A DNA stretch of 64,000 bases from Ascaphus truei (taxonomy: Eukaryota; Chordata; Amphibia; Anura; Ascaphidae). Made by a program: the position numbers and the translations under genes. Positions 35,411-46,966 of this stretch are shown piece after piece (positions within the stretch are counted from its first letter, which is position 1; the number at the start of each line of letters is the position of its first letter). The stretch lies in assembly GCA_036426205.1 (NCBI GenBank), contig CM071571.1, forward strand, positions 115,671,581-115,735,580, in the 5' to 3' direction. The notes under the pieces were generated by a model that had not been told where the DNA came from, did no database searches, and saw only the letters and a program-made list of their open reading frames with translations.

Positions 35411-35578
35411 CTTCACAGTAGTAATACATGTGGTAATCGAATAAATAACAGATAATATAAATAACAGATCACTTTATTTTGTAAACACCATGAGCTTCAC
35501 AGTAGTAATACATGTGGTAATCGAATAAATAACAGATAATATAAATAACAGATCACTTTATTTTGTAAACACCATGAG
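35411..35578. repeat. Exact 84-bp tandem duplication
   Basis: The unit starting CTTCACAGTAGTAATACATG and ending AACACCATGAG occurs twice head to tail (35411-35494, 35495-35578) with no differences seen. Confidence 0.95.
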
Positions 35579-35804
35579 CTGGCTACTCCCATTTTTCTGA
35601 TGTAGGTTTAATTAACAACTGTTTGTATAACTCCCTCTCTCTTCTTATTTGTACTGGCTCTCTGATAAGAACAGGGTGAGATAAGGATAAAGAAAACACT
35701 TTATTTACAAACAATTCCCCATTCAGAGACCCCACAACAAATTTAGTTAATTGAAGAGAATGGCCTTAACTTGTCTTCCCGCACTGGAAGGTATCGCTTA
35801 GTAA

Positions 35805-36197
35805 GGGCTGTTCTATACAGCATGCGGCCGTGCGTTTTTTCATGGAGCTGCAGGTTAGTGTATATATGTGTATGTGTGTATGTGTGTATGTGTGAGTATA
35901 TGTGTGTGCATGGGTTGTGTGAGTGAAAGTAAGTTCTAGAGAGGTTTTTTTAAAGAAAAAAAAAAGTTTAATAAATATTTTGTTTTTGTTTTACAATCCT
36001 TGACACACACACACACACACACATATATACATACATTTGAGCGCAGGTAGCAGCGCGAAAAGATGAATTTCTTCATCTTCGCCGCTGTCTGTCGGCTCCC
36101 CTCTCCCTGCCGTGAGCGCGCGCGGCCCTTCTATAGAAAGGCTGACTGACGTCAGCCAACTGAAATTCCGTGCACGCACGGCACTATAGAACGTGCC
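35805..36197. mobile_element. Harbinger-type MITE, TGTGTATG-rich family, copy 1
   Basis: The ends GGGCTGTTCTATA and GGCACGTTCTATA are flanked by TAA. Internally it has a TGTGTATG microsatellite and a CCGTGCGCGC-type GC block. Copies 2 and 3 are at 36602-36970 and 59376-59763. Confidence 0.75.
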
Positions 36198-36329
36198 TAA
36201 GAATACCCCTGGGTGTTTTGTAGTCCTTCAGCAATTATGAAGATTTGTCATAGGAAGATTATTGAAGAAATATGTATAATAACCAACACATTGTGTTATA
36301 TGTTTGTGTCTCTCCTAAGGAAAAGTTTT

Positions 36330-36405
36330 GAAGGGCATATAACGAGAGGTAACTGTCAATGTACTACTTCCTGGTTAAACATTTTATACATAAATAAATA
36401 AATAC
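36330..36405 (+). mobile_element. LINE 3' tail fragment
   Basis: CGAGAGGTAACTGTCAATGT and CTTCCTGGTTAAACATTTTA followed by AAATA repeats match the 3' tail at 11060-11130. Confidence 0.7.
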
Positions 36406-36601
36406 TAGATGTAAAAATGATTGCAGAATATTTATGTAAATAGATTATATAATTTAGCTCTTTCCTAATAATTCATTTTGTTTGGGCTTTGACCCTTTTA
36501 GGCTTTATCTCTCACTAATCCTAATGATTATCGTGACTGGAATCCATTTGCATTATTTGAAATAAAGTTTATTTGGCAACTGTGCACATTGAAGGGTGTA
36601 A

Positions 36602-36970
36602 GGCCCGTAAGTGCACGTGCCGCACACTTTTTGTGTGTATGCTGTGAGCGACAGTGAGGTACTGTGTTTGTGTATGTATGTGTGTGTATGTTAAATACGT
36701 TTATAATAAATAAATAAATACGTTGGTAAATAAATTATTTATTAACATTGTAAATATACACACACACATACACACATACACATACATACATTTCAGGGGC
36801 GGTAGAGACGCAAAATCTTTATTTTCCCTATCTTCCCCCCTGTCGGCCGGCTCCACACTCACTGCCGTGCGCGCATGCGGTCCTATTATAGGAAGGTTGA
36901 CTAACCACAGCCAACTATAACTTCCGCGCACGCGCACGGCGCAGCAAGCGCACCCTCTATAGAACAGCCC
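36602..36970. mobile_element. Harbinger-type MITE, same family, copy 2
   Basis: It is flanked by TAA, and shares CACACTTTTTGTGTGTATGC and CCTATTATAGGAAGGTTGAC-type blocks with the other copies. The right end is GGGCTGTTCTATAG in reverse complement. Confidence 0.75.
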
Positions 36971-37979
36971 TAAGAAGTTAAGCAGCTGTCTGTTATTTAA
37001 GGGACATGAGACAAATGCCCTTTCAGAACTTGTTAAATCGAATTGTTGTCTGAAGACTGTTCGATCTTCCTTTCATTTTGACAGTCACTAAGTGAACAAC
37101 AGCTAATCCATATTTAAGTGCAGAGTCGTCTAAGGATAATTAATGACATGTGTCAGTTGTAAAATGTGTATGGACAATTTCATTTTGAAATTCCTCTCAG
37201 TAATTACAAAAAAAATGATGTCCAAAAATTAGAATATGTTTCAAATAAATATTTTCTGTACATAAATATTTAAAAGGTCACAGGGGGTCATGTTGTTGCG
37301 ACTGGGGTAAGTTTTTGCACCTAACTCCTCACACAACAAAGAATGTATTGCTTATTCCAGCATTTAAATATTGCCCTGCAGCTACTTTTTGTACTCAGTG
37401 GGGGGCCTTCTAGCATACTTTAAAGAGTTTATTTTCTGCCAAGTGTTGAATTCCAAGACATTGGTAAAGCATTCACAAACCATTACCCTTATTTTACACA
37501 CAGTTCATTTTAGAGGTCATTAGTCAAAGAAGTAACAATTTGGGGCGTTATTGCACCTAAAAGGTTAAGAAAGTAAGAGATATGGGAAAGAGATATTAAC
37601 ACACCATGTTAATATAAACTTTATCTACAAATAATCTGTAATCTGTAGTTTGTCCGCCTGGCACACTGTCTTCTAAATTATCAGCACACATTATATTACA
37701 CAATTCTCAAATATATCAAAATATCTCATGAATGGTAAACCAAAAAAAACAGATACAGTATACCAACATAAATGCATAGTATATCTTCCCTTATCGAATT
37801 AAACTTTAAGATGTAAAATAGACTTTTGAAAACATGAACACTGAACACAATTGCAAACATCCTAAATTGTGATTTCATTGAAGAAAATGCGAAAATCAAA
37901 TGTGCAAATGGAATTGTAGGCTCATATGCATAGTCTGTGCAGAATTTGTGTCTGTTAAAGAAGCAAAACATTCAATATC

Positions 37980-38200
37980 CTACATGTGCATGTGTTTTTT
38001 TTTTTTTAAATAAATCAGTTCTGTAGTTTTAGATAATACTTAATGCATTAAAAAAAATTCAACTCTTGATGCCATTTTTAATGAGTTTGAACTAAGCATC
38101 CTTTCATTGCTATAGGAGGTTTTAGCACACCTACCCAGTAGTACAAGATAGTTGGCAACAAATTATCACAAACAGGAAAGTGTTGCAGTGTTCCCAGAAG
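37980..38200 (-). repeat. Dispersed repeat, same family, with a local inversion
   Basis: The flanking part is in reverse orientation relative to 14080-14330 (TAAATAAATCAGTTCTGTAG, AACTCTTGATGCCATTTTTA). The TTGGCAACAAATTATCACAA core, however, is in the forward orientation. Confidence 0.65.
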
Positions 38201-38561
38201 GAGACTGTCTGAGTTGTAAGCTTTAATAATAGACAATGTTACCGTAGTAATATAAGGTTACAGTGCATTTGAGGCATTCCACTGACTAAAGGATTGATTC
38301 AGTGTTGGCCATTATGTGAACCCAGAGAGCAAGCTATTGGCTAACCGATTATAGGAGAACAGATCGATCGACAGCTTAGGTCATTCATTTTCATTAAAGG
38401 TAATCAAATGCTGCATGTGTTAAAACATAAGAAATAAAAAAAAGTGCTGCGAGTAATGCTACTGAATAGAAATATTTTAAAAAGTTACAAAAAAACAAGA
38501 CATCTTTCTTTAGCAGTAAAGCCAAACACATGGTACACATTCAAGTGTTTTAATACATTAC

Positions 38562-38723
38562 CATTTGTTCATTGAGTCGAAGACAATTCCTGATGCCATG
38601 AAATATCAAAGAAAGATTGCTTAAGATTAAATAGTTTTGTGATGAATTTGAGAATTTGTGTAAAAGTCTATCCAGACGGATAGACAGTTCATCCACCATC
38701 ACATAAAGCCAGCAGTGTTTTGG
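38562..38723 (-). CDS. KITLG: KITLG exon 4 (central cytokine helices)
   Basis: This 162-nt exon has acceptor CATTTTAG and donor GTAATG, and encodes 54 codons in phase 0. The translation starts PKHCWLYVMVDELS, continues LLHKFSNSS, and ends with NCLRLNEQM. It aligns with human KITLG PSHCW.SEMV..LS...LLDKFSNIS...ECVKEN. The cysteine in KHCW and the one in RNC correspond to two of the four conserved SCF cysteines (Cys43 and Cys89 in human numbering). N-S-S and N-L-S sequons are present, as expected for a glycosylated secreted or membrane cytokine. The exon is about three codons shorter than its human counterpart. No frameshift or stop is seen, so it looks functional. Confidence 0.95.
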
Positions 38724-39839
38724 CTAAAATGGAGGGGGAAAAAAACAAGAATTACCATTCATGCTTAGTAATATGTTTCTAATAAACATACTTAAAAATA
38801 AATAAATAAATACAGTTTTTCATAGACTGTGGTGCTTGTGTCTGGGTTAAAATGAACAATTTATCTGACAGATAATGTAGAACTATATTATACAACAAAA
38901 TGACTCTATACATTTAATAGAAAAGCCAAATTACATATCAACACAGTTGCCATCTGGCAGGTTGTATTTAGCCCAGATGTTCATTTTTTTTCCATGCAAA
39001 TCATTTAATTTTCACTGGAAAGCGGATATTTCTACAAACCTAAAAATACTTTGTACAGTTTCACAAGTGAAAATAACTCTTTGGAGATGTACAGTAGAAA
39101 AAAAAATGTCAGACCTTTGTTCTCTGGCATAAATCACAGATCCTAAAAACAAGAAGCCAAGAGAGCATCTCATATTTAGCATCTGGGCGGGAGTGGGAAT
39201 GTAGAAGCGAAAATTATCTTCTAACAGCCCAATATTGTGGGGGAAGTGTTGAAATTTTGACAACACTGATTATCATATGCTATGAAATATAAAGATGCTT
39301 AGCTTTGAAAAAGGATAAAACGTTATATATTTGTTAACAACATGGCCCTGTGCAAGGCAACGGCATGGCAGTGGTATATAAAAGCAGACATGTCAGGTAT
39401 CACTAATTTTCAGCGAGTTTCACTTATTTGTCAGACCAACTCATCACTAACAGTGCTCTCACTGTCTCTCACTGTCTTGAACAGAGTATTGTGTACTGAA
39501 GTTAGTTCCCAACATTCATTTACTTGGTTCCTTTGAAGTTGACATCTTTGTATTTTATACAATTAATTCATCATTACAAAGCTTAGGCAAACAAAAGCTG
39601 AAAATCAAAACATGGATGTAATGAATTTCAGTTTAGTCATGTAAATAAAAGATAAATATGCATGGGATCCCAACAGCAATGTCTCGTAACAATATGCCAT
39701 ATACAGTTCCCAGTCTCGTCCCGCTATTAAAAGAATTCTAGGGAATGGACTTAAAGCATACACAGAAAGTTATAAGACAAAGTGCAAAACAAATGACCTC
39801 CATTTGATGCAGCCTGTGTAGTCTACATGATGCGTTTTA

Positions 39840-40192
39840 GGCCAGGTCCAAAGTGCCTGCTGCAGTCCGTGCTATGGCGTGCGCTGCAGGAACTAGAACC
39901 GCCCCTCAATGTGTCGGCCCCACTAGCTGCCTTGGCGCTCAATTTGCCGCTGCGTTGATCGACAAGATTTACTGAAGACAAGAAAATTGTCTTCAGAAAT
40001 GGCGACGGAGTGCTGGCCACGGCCCCCGGCGGGTCAGCCAATGAGGGCAAACCAGCCGAGTGACATAATGGCTGCGCCCCCATCACAATCTCTTGTAGCA
40101 CAGCCACAGACTGGGAGATTGCGGTTCACACAGCTGCATGCGCCGCCAGCCTGCCAGGCGCACTTGCAGCAGCCGACACTGGGGCTGTAGCC
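39840..40192. mobile_element. Harbinger-type MITE
   Basis: The ends GGCCAGGTCCAAAGTG and GGCTACAGCCCCAGTG are flanked by TTA. It is GC-rich, and the interior resembles about 59873-60182 (AGACAAGAAAATTGT, GCCAATGAGGGC). Confidence 0.75.
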
Positions 40193-40309
40193 TTAACAAT
40201 AGCTTTAAGCTGTGTGTTTCCAAACGATGTGGTTTGTTCATAGTTGTATGGTTTCCATGCAGTTTGTATTTTTAAATAACCTCATTCAATTTGATTATTA
40301 ATCAAATTA

Positions 40310-40730
40310 AAGCCACATTAAAGCAATAAGCTACGTGTTTTTTTTTTTTATAAATAAATCGGCTCTGCATTATGAGAAAAAAACTGTAGCATTTTTTAAC
40401 ATTTAAAACAACTCTGAATGACATTTGTAATGTATTATAATGTAACAAGCATGTTTTGATTCTATTGCAACCATTTACAAAGTCACATCCCCTTCCTCTT
40501 CTGAAATAAGCTCTGGCACACCCCTTTTTGAGTCCTGCCCTCTCTCTAGCAGTGCACTAATTGTATCTAGTGACTACCTGGTCACATGGTCGTCCCCACA
40601 GAACTTTGCATCTTTGGTCCTCTTCTGTGGCACTGACAGACATTTCGTGAACCCCCAAGCCAAATTTTTGCCGATCGATCACAGGAGAACGGATCGATCG
40701 GCAGCTTAGCTAATTACTTATCATTATGTG
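40310..40730 (-). repeat. Dispersed repeat, same family, second copy
   Basis: It matches 16490-16860 and extends into GATCGATCGGCAGCTTAGCT, which is also seen diverged at 38360-38390. Confidence 0.75.
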
Positions 40731-41095
40731 GATTTAATTGATGCACATATTAAAGAAGAAAAAAACGACAGCTTGGACTGCTGTTCTAAACTACATTGAT
40801 AAGATTAGCAGCAATTACTGCAATGGGTTTTATGAAATATACTGATGATGTTTATATACTTTGTGAAGATGTTCACATTGACCTTCATATTGATGTGGCA
40901 AGCATTACATACAGTATTAGAAAGTTGCCAACCATTTTTCTTACATTTGACACCATCTCTAAGAAGTGTTAGCTCTGAATTGAACAGTTAGTTAGTGGGG
41001 TTGCCGAACATGTTTCTAATGTCGTGATCTTTGCAGGCTACTTTAAGTGCAATACACTTAATTTCATCCATAGAGATGCTGGCAACATTATCAAA

Positions 41096-41430
41096 AGTAT
41101 TTATTTATTTATTTATAAAATATTTTACCAGGAAGTAATACATTGAGAGTTACCTCTCGTTTTCAAGTATGTCCTGGGCACAGAGTAAGACAAATAATAC
41201 ATGGTTACAAATACAGTTACATAAATGAACAGGGTATACATTATATACAAGACATTGCGTGCACAGTTGAAGAAAATATATATTATGGGCGTATGAAACA
41301 GTTACAGACCAGATTAAAATGTGAGAGAGCCTTAGATTTGAAAGAACTTAAACTGGTGGTGGATGTGAGAGTCTCTGGTAGGTTGTTCCAGTTTTGGGGT
41401 GCACGGTAGGAGAAGGAGGAACGGCCGGAT
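41096..41430 (-). mobile_element. Second copy of the same LINE 3' end, inverted
   Basis: It is the reverse complement of a diverged 10780-11130: TTTATAAAATATTTTACCAG, GAAGTAATACATTGAGAGTT and GGTTGTTCCAGTTTTGGGGT correspond to the tail and the RAPQNWNNL region. Confidence 0.8.
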
Positions 41431-43585
41431 ACTTTGTATGCATTTTTTATGTACAGTATGGAGGATTTCTAATGACAAGAATTAACCAATAAGCCTGAAA
41501 AAAACATCCCTGCTCCAAACAAATAACATTATGCTTTTTCAATAAATACTGTGCAACTTTTAATTTCATGCAGAGTTAAACTTGCCACAAATTAGGTTGG
41601 CTTACAGTATGTAGATAATTATACATGTTGTATGTTTGATGATTTTTTTTACCACCCTGTTTTTATTGCAGCGATGTTGAAATATGAAAAGGTAATTTAA
41701 TATAGTCTTTTAATACAGAAGTGAGATTATATTAAGGTTTTTCTTTTTTGTTTGAGGATACAGACCGAGAGAAGTTCAAAGTTAGCTTTTACTATTACTA
41801 TTCAGTGTGATATATGGCAACTTTGTTATATATACATATTTGTACAGCACCGCCAGCATTGTATCACACTATGGTTTAATGCTATAAACAAATGTGAAAA
41901 ATTACTGGAGTACTTTCAGAAAATTGCTCTTGACAAAAGCAAGCACTTTTTTCGCTCCCCATAAATTGCCCTTTAATGTATTTTGGAGTTCCATTTTTAT
42001 GAATAAAACGTTAAAACTTTAATTTATTACTCTGTCCTACTAAGTTACTTTCTGGAAAAAAAATATTTTTATATGACCAATATCCTCAGAGATAATTAAA
42101 CATAACTTGGGGCGTATTTACTAAGAAACCCTATAGCAGGTTTTTATTTTTCCTTTTTGTGCACTGTTACTAACTGATGTACATCAATGAAAGGAACTGC
42201 ACCAAATGTATCATTAAATTTATACTTGCCTCATAAATTAACCAGTAAATGTCAACATAAAGCACACCTTTATAAATGTTTTTCTACACACATATGTACA
42301 TATGCTTAAGTAACATGGGTTGACGTAAGTTCTACAGGCACAACTAAATATGTCACTATGCAAGTTTCATAATTGTTTTTATGATTTTACTGTATTCCAA
42401 TTACAACACTTTTTTTTTTTTAACATTTTACAATGCTATTTTAGAATTTTGAGGGTTTCCCCCCCGCCCCCCCATAATTTGGTAATAATGCAAATCCAAA
42501 CAAATTGAGTTTTGGTAAAACCAGAACACAACATTATTTTTTTAGAAACTAAACAATGTCCAAAAGAAAAGCACAATTCTTTTAATGAGACAAAATATGA
42601 GTGGAAGTGCCACCCTTCTTTACTGTTACATTTAATGGACATAATATACAGAGTCACAGCTTACTGAAAAAAATACAGAAACATATTTTTCATGTATTAT
42701 AAATAACAATTTAAAGTGATCATTAGGAAACTTAAGTTTTAACACCAGCTTTATATATCACTGATTAAGATCTCATATTCTTTATCTCTTTACCAGCATT
42801 TGTTTTGTGGCAAAAAAAATCCCACATTTGCTTAAAACACTCAATTTGGGATTCTAGTTGATCAACTTTTTTTTTAAAGGATCAATTAAGGTGGAACCCA
42901 GGAGCTTCCTTATTTTCTATCACCCGCAGAGCTCAAATTCCAATTTGACTTCTACAGGCACTTTATGTAAGTGGGTTGGGCAAAAACAATTACGTTACAA
43001 GTCAAACTTGGCTTTAAAGACATTTGACACACAGAACTTGCTTAAACTAAATACATCTGTGTTTCTATAATCAAAGCTCTTTTATACATGCTGCATATTT
43101 TGAAATACATGAAATTATTTGTGTTACAAATTCATTACCACACTAAAACAGTATTTTATAGAAAAGGGAATGCTATAATTTAACAAATGGATGACGATCA
43201 TAAGATACGTAATATGTTTATATTGTGGGTATAACCTGGGTAATAATTCATGGGAAAAAAAATATTAATCTGAAACTTATGTCACAACAGTTTCAAGACG
43301 CAGTTATGCGCCTCTGATTCAAAACCTGACCTTTATAGATCAATGCAGTGCACTCCAAACCAGTGATGACACTCCCGTGTTAAAACTGGTCAGGTGATCC
43401 ACATTGTGACACATTTAAAATATTTAATACAATTATAGATTTTTCTGACTACATTATATTGAAGTTGGAAAGTAATTTTGAATTTCTGAAATGTATGATT
43501 TATACTTGTTGTCCGGAGTATCATGCATGGACACAAAATCCTGAGATGTTACCACCAACTTTGATACATTATAATAGAGGGTACC

Positions 43586-44223
43586 TGTAACAGGGGACTT
43601 ATCCCTGTTCCCAAATGTGCCTCTAATCCAGCAGTGTGGTGGTTAACTGCTGGTAGGCAATTAACTAACACCACCTGCCTGATTAGATTGCTTAGAAAAG
43701 CCTGTCTTTTGAGACAGGAAGTGAGACTCCTTAGCTCACACCTGAGCTGAACTTTGGAGACAGAGCAGAGATTCCATAGTCCACAATGGGGCTGAACCAA
43801 GGAAGGGCAGATGTCTTGAGCGACAAGCTGACCACAAGACAAAGGGGACAAGATTCTAAACTTTGAGCCTGACATTTTCTGTGCACACAAGGGTGCTGTT
43901 CCAGGAGAGCAGAGAAGCTTCCCCTACAGCAGCCCAGCTAACAGATAAGACTTTTTCATATAAGACTATTATCTATGTCTGTGTATTGATAAATGTCTCC
44001 ATGATTTGGGGCTGGTAAATAGCTTAGCTAACCAACCCAGTCAGAGAGGGCTGAGCTACATGTATAGATAGTCTCCAAAGCAGAGATAGGGGTTTTTGGT
44101 TGGCTCACTATTTCGCTGATGTTGATTTTTTTTGCTGTTTAAAGCGACAGGCACAATAAAGCCTTGATATAATTTCACCTTACAACAGTCTCCTTTGTGT
44201 ACCTCTGCACATGTCCTCCTACA
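43586..44223 (+). mobile_element. 5' LTR (638 bp) of an LTR retroelement
   Basis: It begins TGTAACAGGGGACTTATCCC and ends GTCCTCCTACA. An AATAAA lies at 44155. GTACC immediately precedes it (43581-43585) and follows the element end at 46967-46971. It is related to the solo LTR at 12647-13473. Confidence 0.85.
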
Positions 44224-44224
44224 T

Positions 44225-44246
44225 ATGGTGTCAGAAATTTGGGATG
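44225..44246 (+). promoter_or_regulatory. Putative primer binding site (tRNA-Leu-like)
   Basis: TGGTGTCAGAAATTTGGGAT begins three bases after the LTR. The first 11 bases and the final GGGAT match the complement of a tRNA-Leu 3' end (TGGTGTCAGAAGTGGGAT), with a small insertion. Confidence 0.55.
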
Positions 44247-45084
44247 AGAGGTGGCCTTTGAAGTGTAAAGGGCCGGAGATTGCCTGTGGAATTTTTTTTG
44301 TGCTTTTGCCTACATACAGTCTTGCAAACAAACCTGAGCAACAAAAACAAAGATTCACCTGCAGCAGAGATCAGAATTAAAGGGATACACACCCAGGCAG
44401 GAAACTTACACTGCACTGAAACCTACAAAACCACAGATGGACTCTTTTCCCCAATCCCAAGAGGAGAGAGAGAGAGAGACATGCTGAAGCAGGTAAACCT
44501 TTATTTGCCTATCACAAAGTGTAAAATGGTAATTGAAATAGGGGTTTTGCCTTCTAGCCATAGTCAGAGTTCAAGAAGTGAGTCAGCCCTTAAAAAGGGA
44601 TAGGTGTTTGTTGTTTTCAAAAGTTTCGCTGAAGCAGTGAATACAGATGGTGACCCACGAGTACTGACTTTGAAAATTAAGGTTGCCACACCGCATAGGA
44701 CTACCAGCTGTGAATGGAATATATGCAGAAAAGTATGAAAATTGATGTGACTGTGCTGAAGCAGGGGAATTTTTAGCAAACAAATGCTGAGTGTAAAATT
44801 GCCCTACAGGGGAAAAAGGGATTGCTGAACTGTGTAAAAGGTATTCCAAAGCCAATTGCTGAGTGTTGAGTAACCCTGCCGGGAGTGAAAGAAATATTCC
44901 ACTGCAAAGAATGTTTTTTTTTTCTGCAAGTAAAAAAATAAATAAAAAGTCTGCCTATGTATCTTGGGAGAGTGAATGCCATAATACCCAAAGAAGAGAC
45001 TGAAAATTACTGAACTCAAGCAGAAAACCAAATTCTGCTGCTGAAGCGGAGAGATTGCCATAGCAAGTAAATGGTTTAAAGCAA

Positions 45085-46902
45085 ATGCCTTTGCTGAAGC
45101 CAGAAAATGGGCAGCTAGCAAGCATTGTATTTAAAGAAATAGAACCTTGGGAATTTAAAATGGCCACCCAGCTGAAGTCAAATACAGACTCTGTAAAAAT
45201 AAGGAAGAAAATGTGTTCCTGGTGTAAAGAACCCCACCACACGGAGCAGTGTCCCTTCAGGCCTTATTCAGACGATGAGTGTGAATGCATGCACAGTAAT
45301 GCTAATGTTGTAAAACTTACTAAAGGAAAGAAAAAGTCTACAGAGATGCCTGTGAGAGCTACGACCTCTACAAGCAAACTATGCCCACCTTTAGGACTAG
45401 AACTGTTGGGGGTTCTAGCAAATACAGTGACAACAGCTGCAATAGCGCCTCCTGAGGTCAGGAAGAAAAATATACCTGATAGCCCCAAAATGGAGGACAA
45501 AATACAGCATTCCTGTAATGAACCCTACCCCACGGAAGAGTGGCCCTTCCAGTCCGATGAGGAGGAAGACATCTCTTATGGAGAACCCAAACCGAGTAAC
45601 ACCCACAAAACACCCCAAGAATGGTGGGGGTGCGTGAACTCGGTAAGAACCGAAAAGACCGCTCCCTTTGTTGACGAATATGATCGGCAGGAGAAAAAGC
45701 GGGAGCAGTGGATCACCGAATATTTCCGTCAGCTATTACAGTTGCAAGAAAAGCCAGGTGGATCCAGTTACGCTGCTAAAATTTCAAATGAAGATGGAGA
45801 CCCCAGTATCCCTGAGGGGACGGTGTCATCTAAAACAAAAAGGCGAAAAAAGAAAAAGAAAAGCGGTTCTTCACTTACCGTGGAAGAAACAGACACATCT
45901 GCAGATCTTGCGGAGGAAAAGGGGGTCCGAAATGCCCTGCAGCCTAGAGAAAATGGAGAAGTCGTCCCGCGGACGACCGAATATCCAGAAGGCCCAAGGC
46001 AGAAGTCGTATACCCCAAAGAAGTGTCTGTCCGGTGCTAATAGTGAAAAAACCTCAACCAACCATCCCAAGGAAGCGGAGCCGGAACCGGTGAGTGATGA
46101 TCCCTTGACCAGCCCTGGGGATGCCCTGAAGGTTGCCAGGCATGACTGTGATCGGCTACGGGAAAATAACGTGAAGCTACAGAAAGATGTGCTCACAATG
46201 TACTCTTTGGCAAGGACAGAATTGGACGATCTCAAGACTGAGCTAGATACTGCAAACTCTACTATTACCGCCATGGATGAAAATCAGAGCCAATCTGATA
46301 AAATGATGGCTAAGCTGAAGCGGAAGTATGAGGAGGCACTGAAGCAGATGACAGTCTTCCAGCAAGAGATGCACACTCTTCGCATAGAGCTGAATGCCTC
46401 ACAACAGGAGGTCAACAGTGTCCGGACAGAGGTAGACGTATCTCAGAAGGAGGTTCATACACTCCGCAGAGCACTGGAAGCCTCACATCATGAGATCAAC
46501 AGCTGCCACACAGAACTGGAAGTCTCCAGAAAGGAACTTCACAGTCTCACTGAGGAGCTGGATATTTCAAGGAAAACTATCCTACATCTTAACTTAGATC
46601 TCAAAGTCTCTCAGAAGGCGCTTCAGAACCAAAACCTGGACATGGAAGACTCACGCCAGGAGACAGCCCGCCTCCAAGCAGATGTGCAAAAATGGAAGGT
46701 GGACTGCAAGGAGGCCCTGAATAGTACAGAGACTGAAAAAAGAGAAAATTTAAGATTAAAAAAGGAAAATTCTGAGTTGACAGAACACGTCAAGGGAAAG
46801 AATGAAAAGCTGCACGTGCTTAAAGAAATAAATAAACTTTTGAAAGATGAAAAGTTTGAAGCAGAGCACCGACTGCAGAACCAACTGCAACAGGCACAAT
46901 AA
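45085..46902 (+). CDS. Retroelement-borne protein with Cys/His motif and long coiled coil
   Basis: This is a 605-codon ORF, about 0.86 kb downstream of the LTR. Near the N-terminus CSWCKEPHHTEQC (C44, C47, H51 or H52, C56) resembles a retroviral zinc knuckle. A second, degenerate copy (HSCNEPYPTEEWPF, about 142-156) lacks the cysteines. An acidic stretch (QSDEEEDI) and a basic patch (KTKRRKKKKKSG, about 250-263) follow. From about 345 to the end is a coiled coil with a 14-residue period (for example ELNASQQEVNSVRTEVDVSQ). No RT, protease or integrase motif is present. The stop codon is the TAA inside the LTR AATAAA, so the frame ends at a deletion junction and the ancestral protein was probably longer. 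The family is not recognised; a gag-like structural role is inferred. Confidence 0.75.
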   Translation: MPLLKPENGQLASIVFKEIEPWEFKMATQLKSNTDSVKIRKKMCSWCKEPHHTEQCPFRPYSDDECECMHSNANVVKLTKGKKKSTEMPVRATTSTSKLCPPLGLELLGVLANTVTTAAIAPPEVRKKNIPDSPKMEDKIQHSCNEPYPTEEWPFQSDEEEDISYGEPKPSNTHKTPQEWWGCVNSVRTEKTAPFVDEYDRQEKKREQWITEYFRQLLQLQEKPGGSSYAAKISNEDGDPSIPEGTVSSKTKRRKKKKKSGSSLTVEETDTSADLAEEKGVRNALQPRENGEVVPRTTEYPEGPRQKSYTPKKCLSGANSEKTSTNHPKEAEPEPVSDDPLTSPGDALKVARHDCDRLRENNVKLQKDVLTMYSLARTELDDLKTELDTANSTITAMDENQSQSDKMMAKLKRKYEEALKQMTVFQQEMHTLRIELNASQQEVNSVRTEVDVSQKEVHTLRRALEASHHEINSCHTELEVSRKELHSLTEELDISRKTILHLNLDLKVSQKALQNQNLDMEDSRQETARLQADVQKWKVDCKEALNSTETEKRENLRLKKENSELTEHVKGKNEKLHVLKEINKLLKDEKFEAEHRLQNQLQQAQ

Positions 46903-46966
46903 AGCCTTGTTATAATTTCACCTTACAACAGTCTCCATTGTGTACCTCTGCACATGTCCTCCTACA
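46890..46966 (+). mobile_element. 3' LTR remnant (last 77 bp)
   Basis: It matches 44147-44223 (ACAGGCACAATAAAGCCTTG to CCTCCTACA) with few differences and is followed by GTACC. The rest of the 3' LTR and any 3' internal sequence are missing. Confidence 0.85.

Larger units (their letters stand above)
34410..38561 (-). other. KITLG intron 4 (survey)
   Basis: The intron contains an 84-bp tandem duplication (35411-35578), two Harbinger-type MITEs (35805-36197, 36602-36970), a LINE 3' tail at 36330-36405 and a dispersed repeat at 37980-38200. 34420-35340 and 36980-37970 show nothing recognisable. Confidence 0.6.
43586..46966 (+). mobile_element. Internally deleted LTR retroelement with 5-bp target duplication
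   Basis: The layout is a full 5' LTR, a PBS-like site, about 0.86 kb leader, the coiled-coil ORF and a 77-bp 3' LTR remnant, flanked by GTACC. The deletion removed sequence from the end of the ORF to near the end of the 3' LTR. It may be a non-autonomous family or a damaged member of a Gypsy/ERV-type family. Confidence 0.8.

Noticed and set aside
45768..46274. A 168-codon minus-strand frame
   Set aside because: It is a shadow of the 605-codon retroelement ORF, with low-complexity phenylalanine and serine runs.
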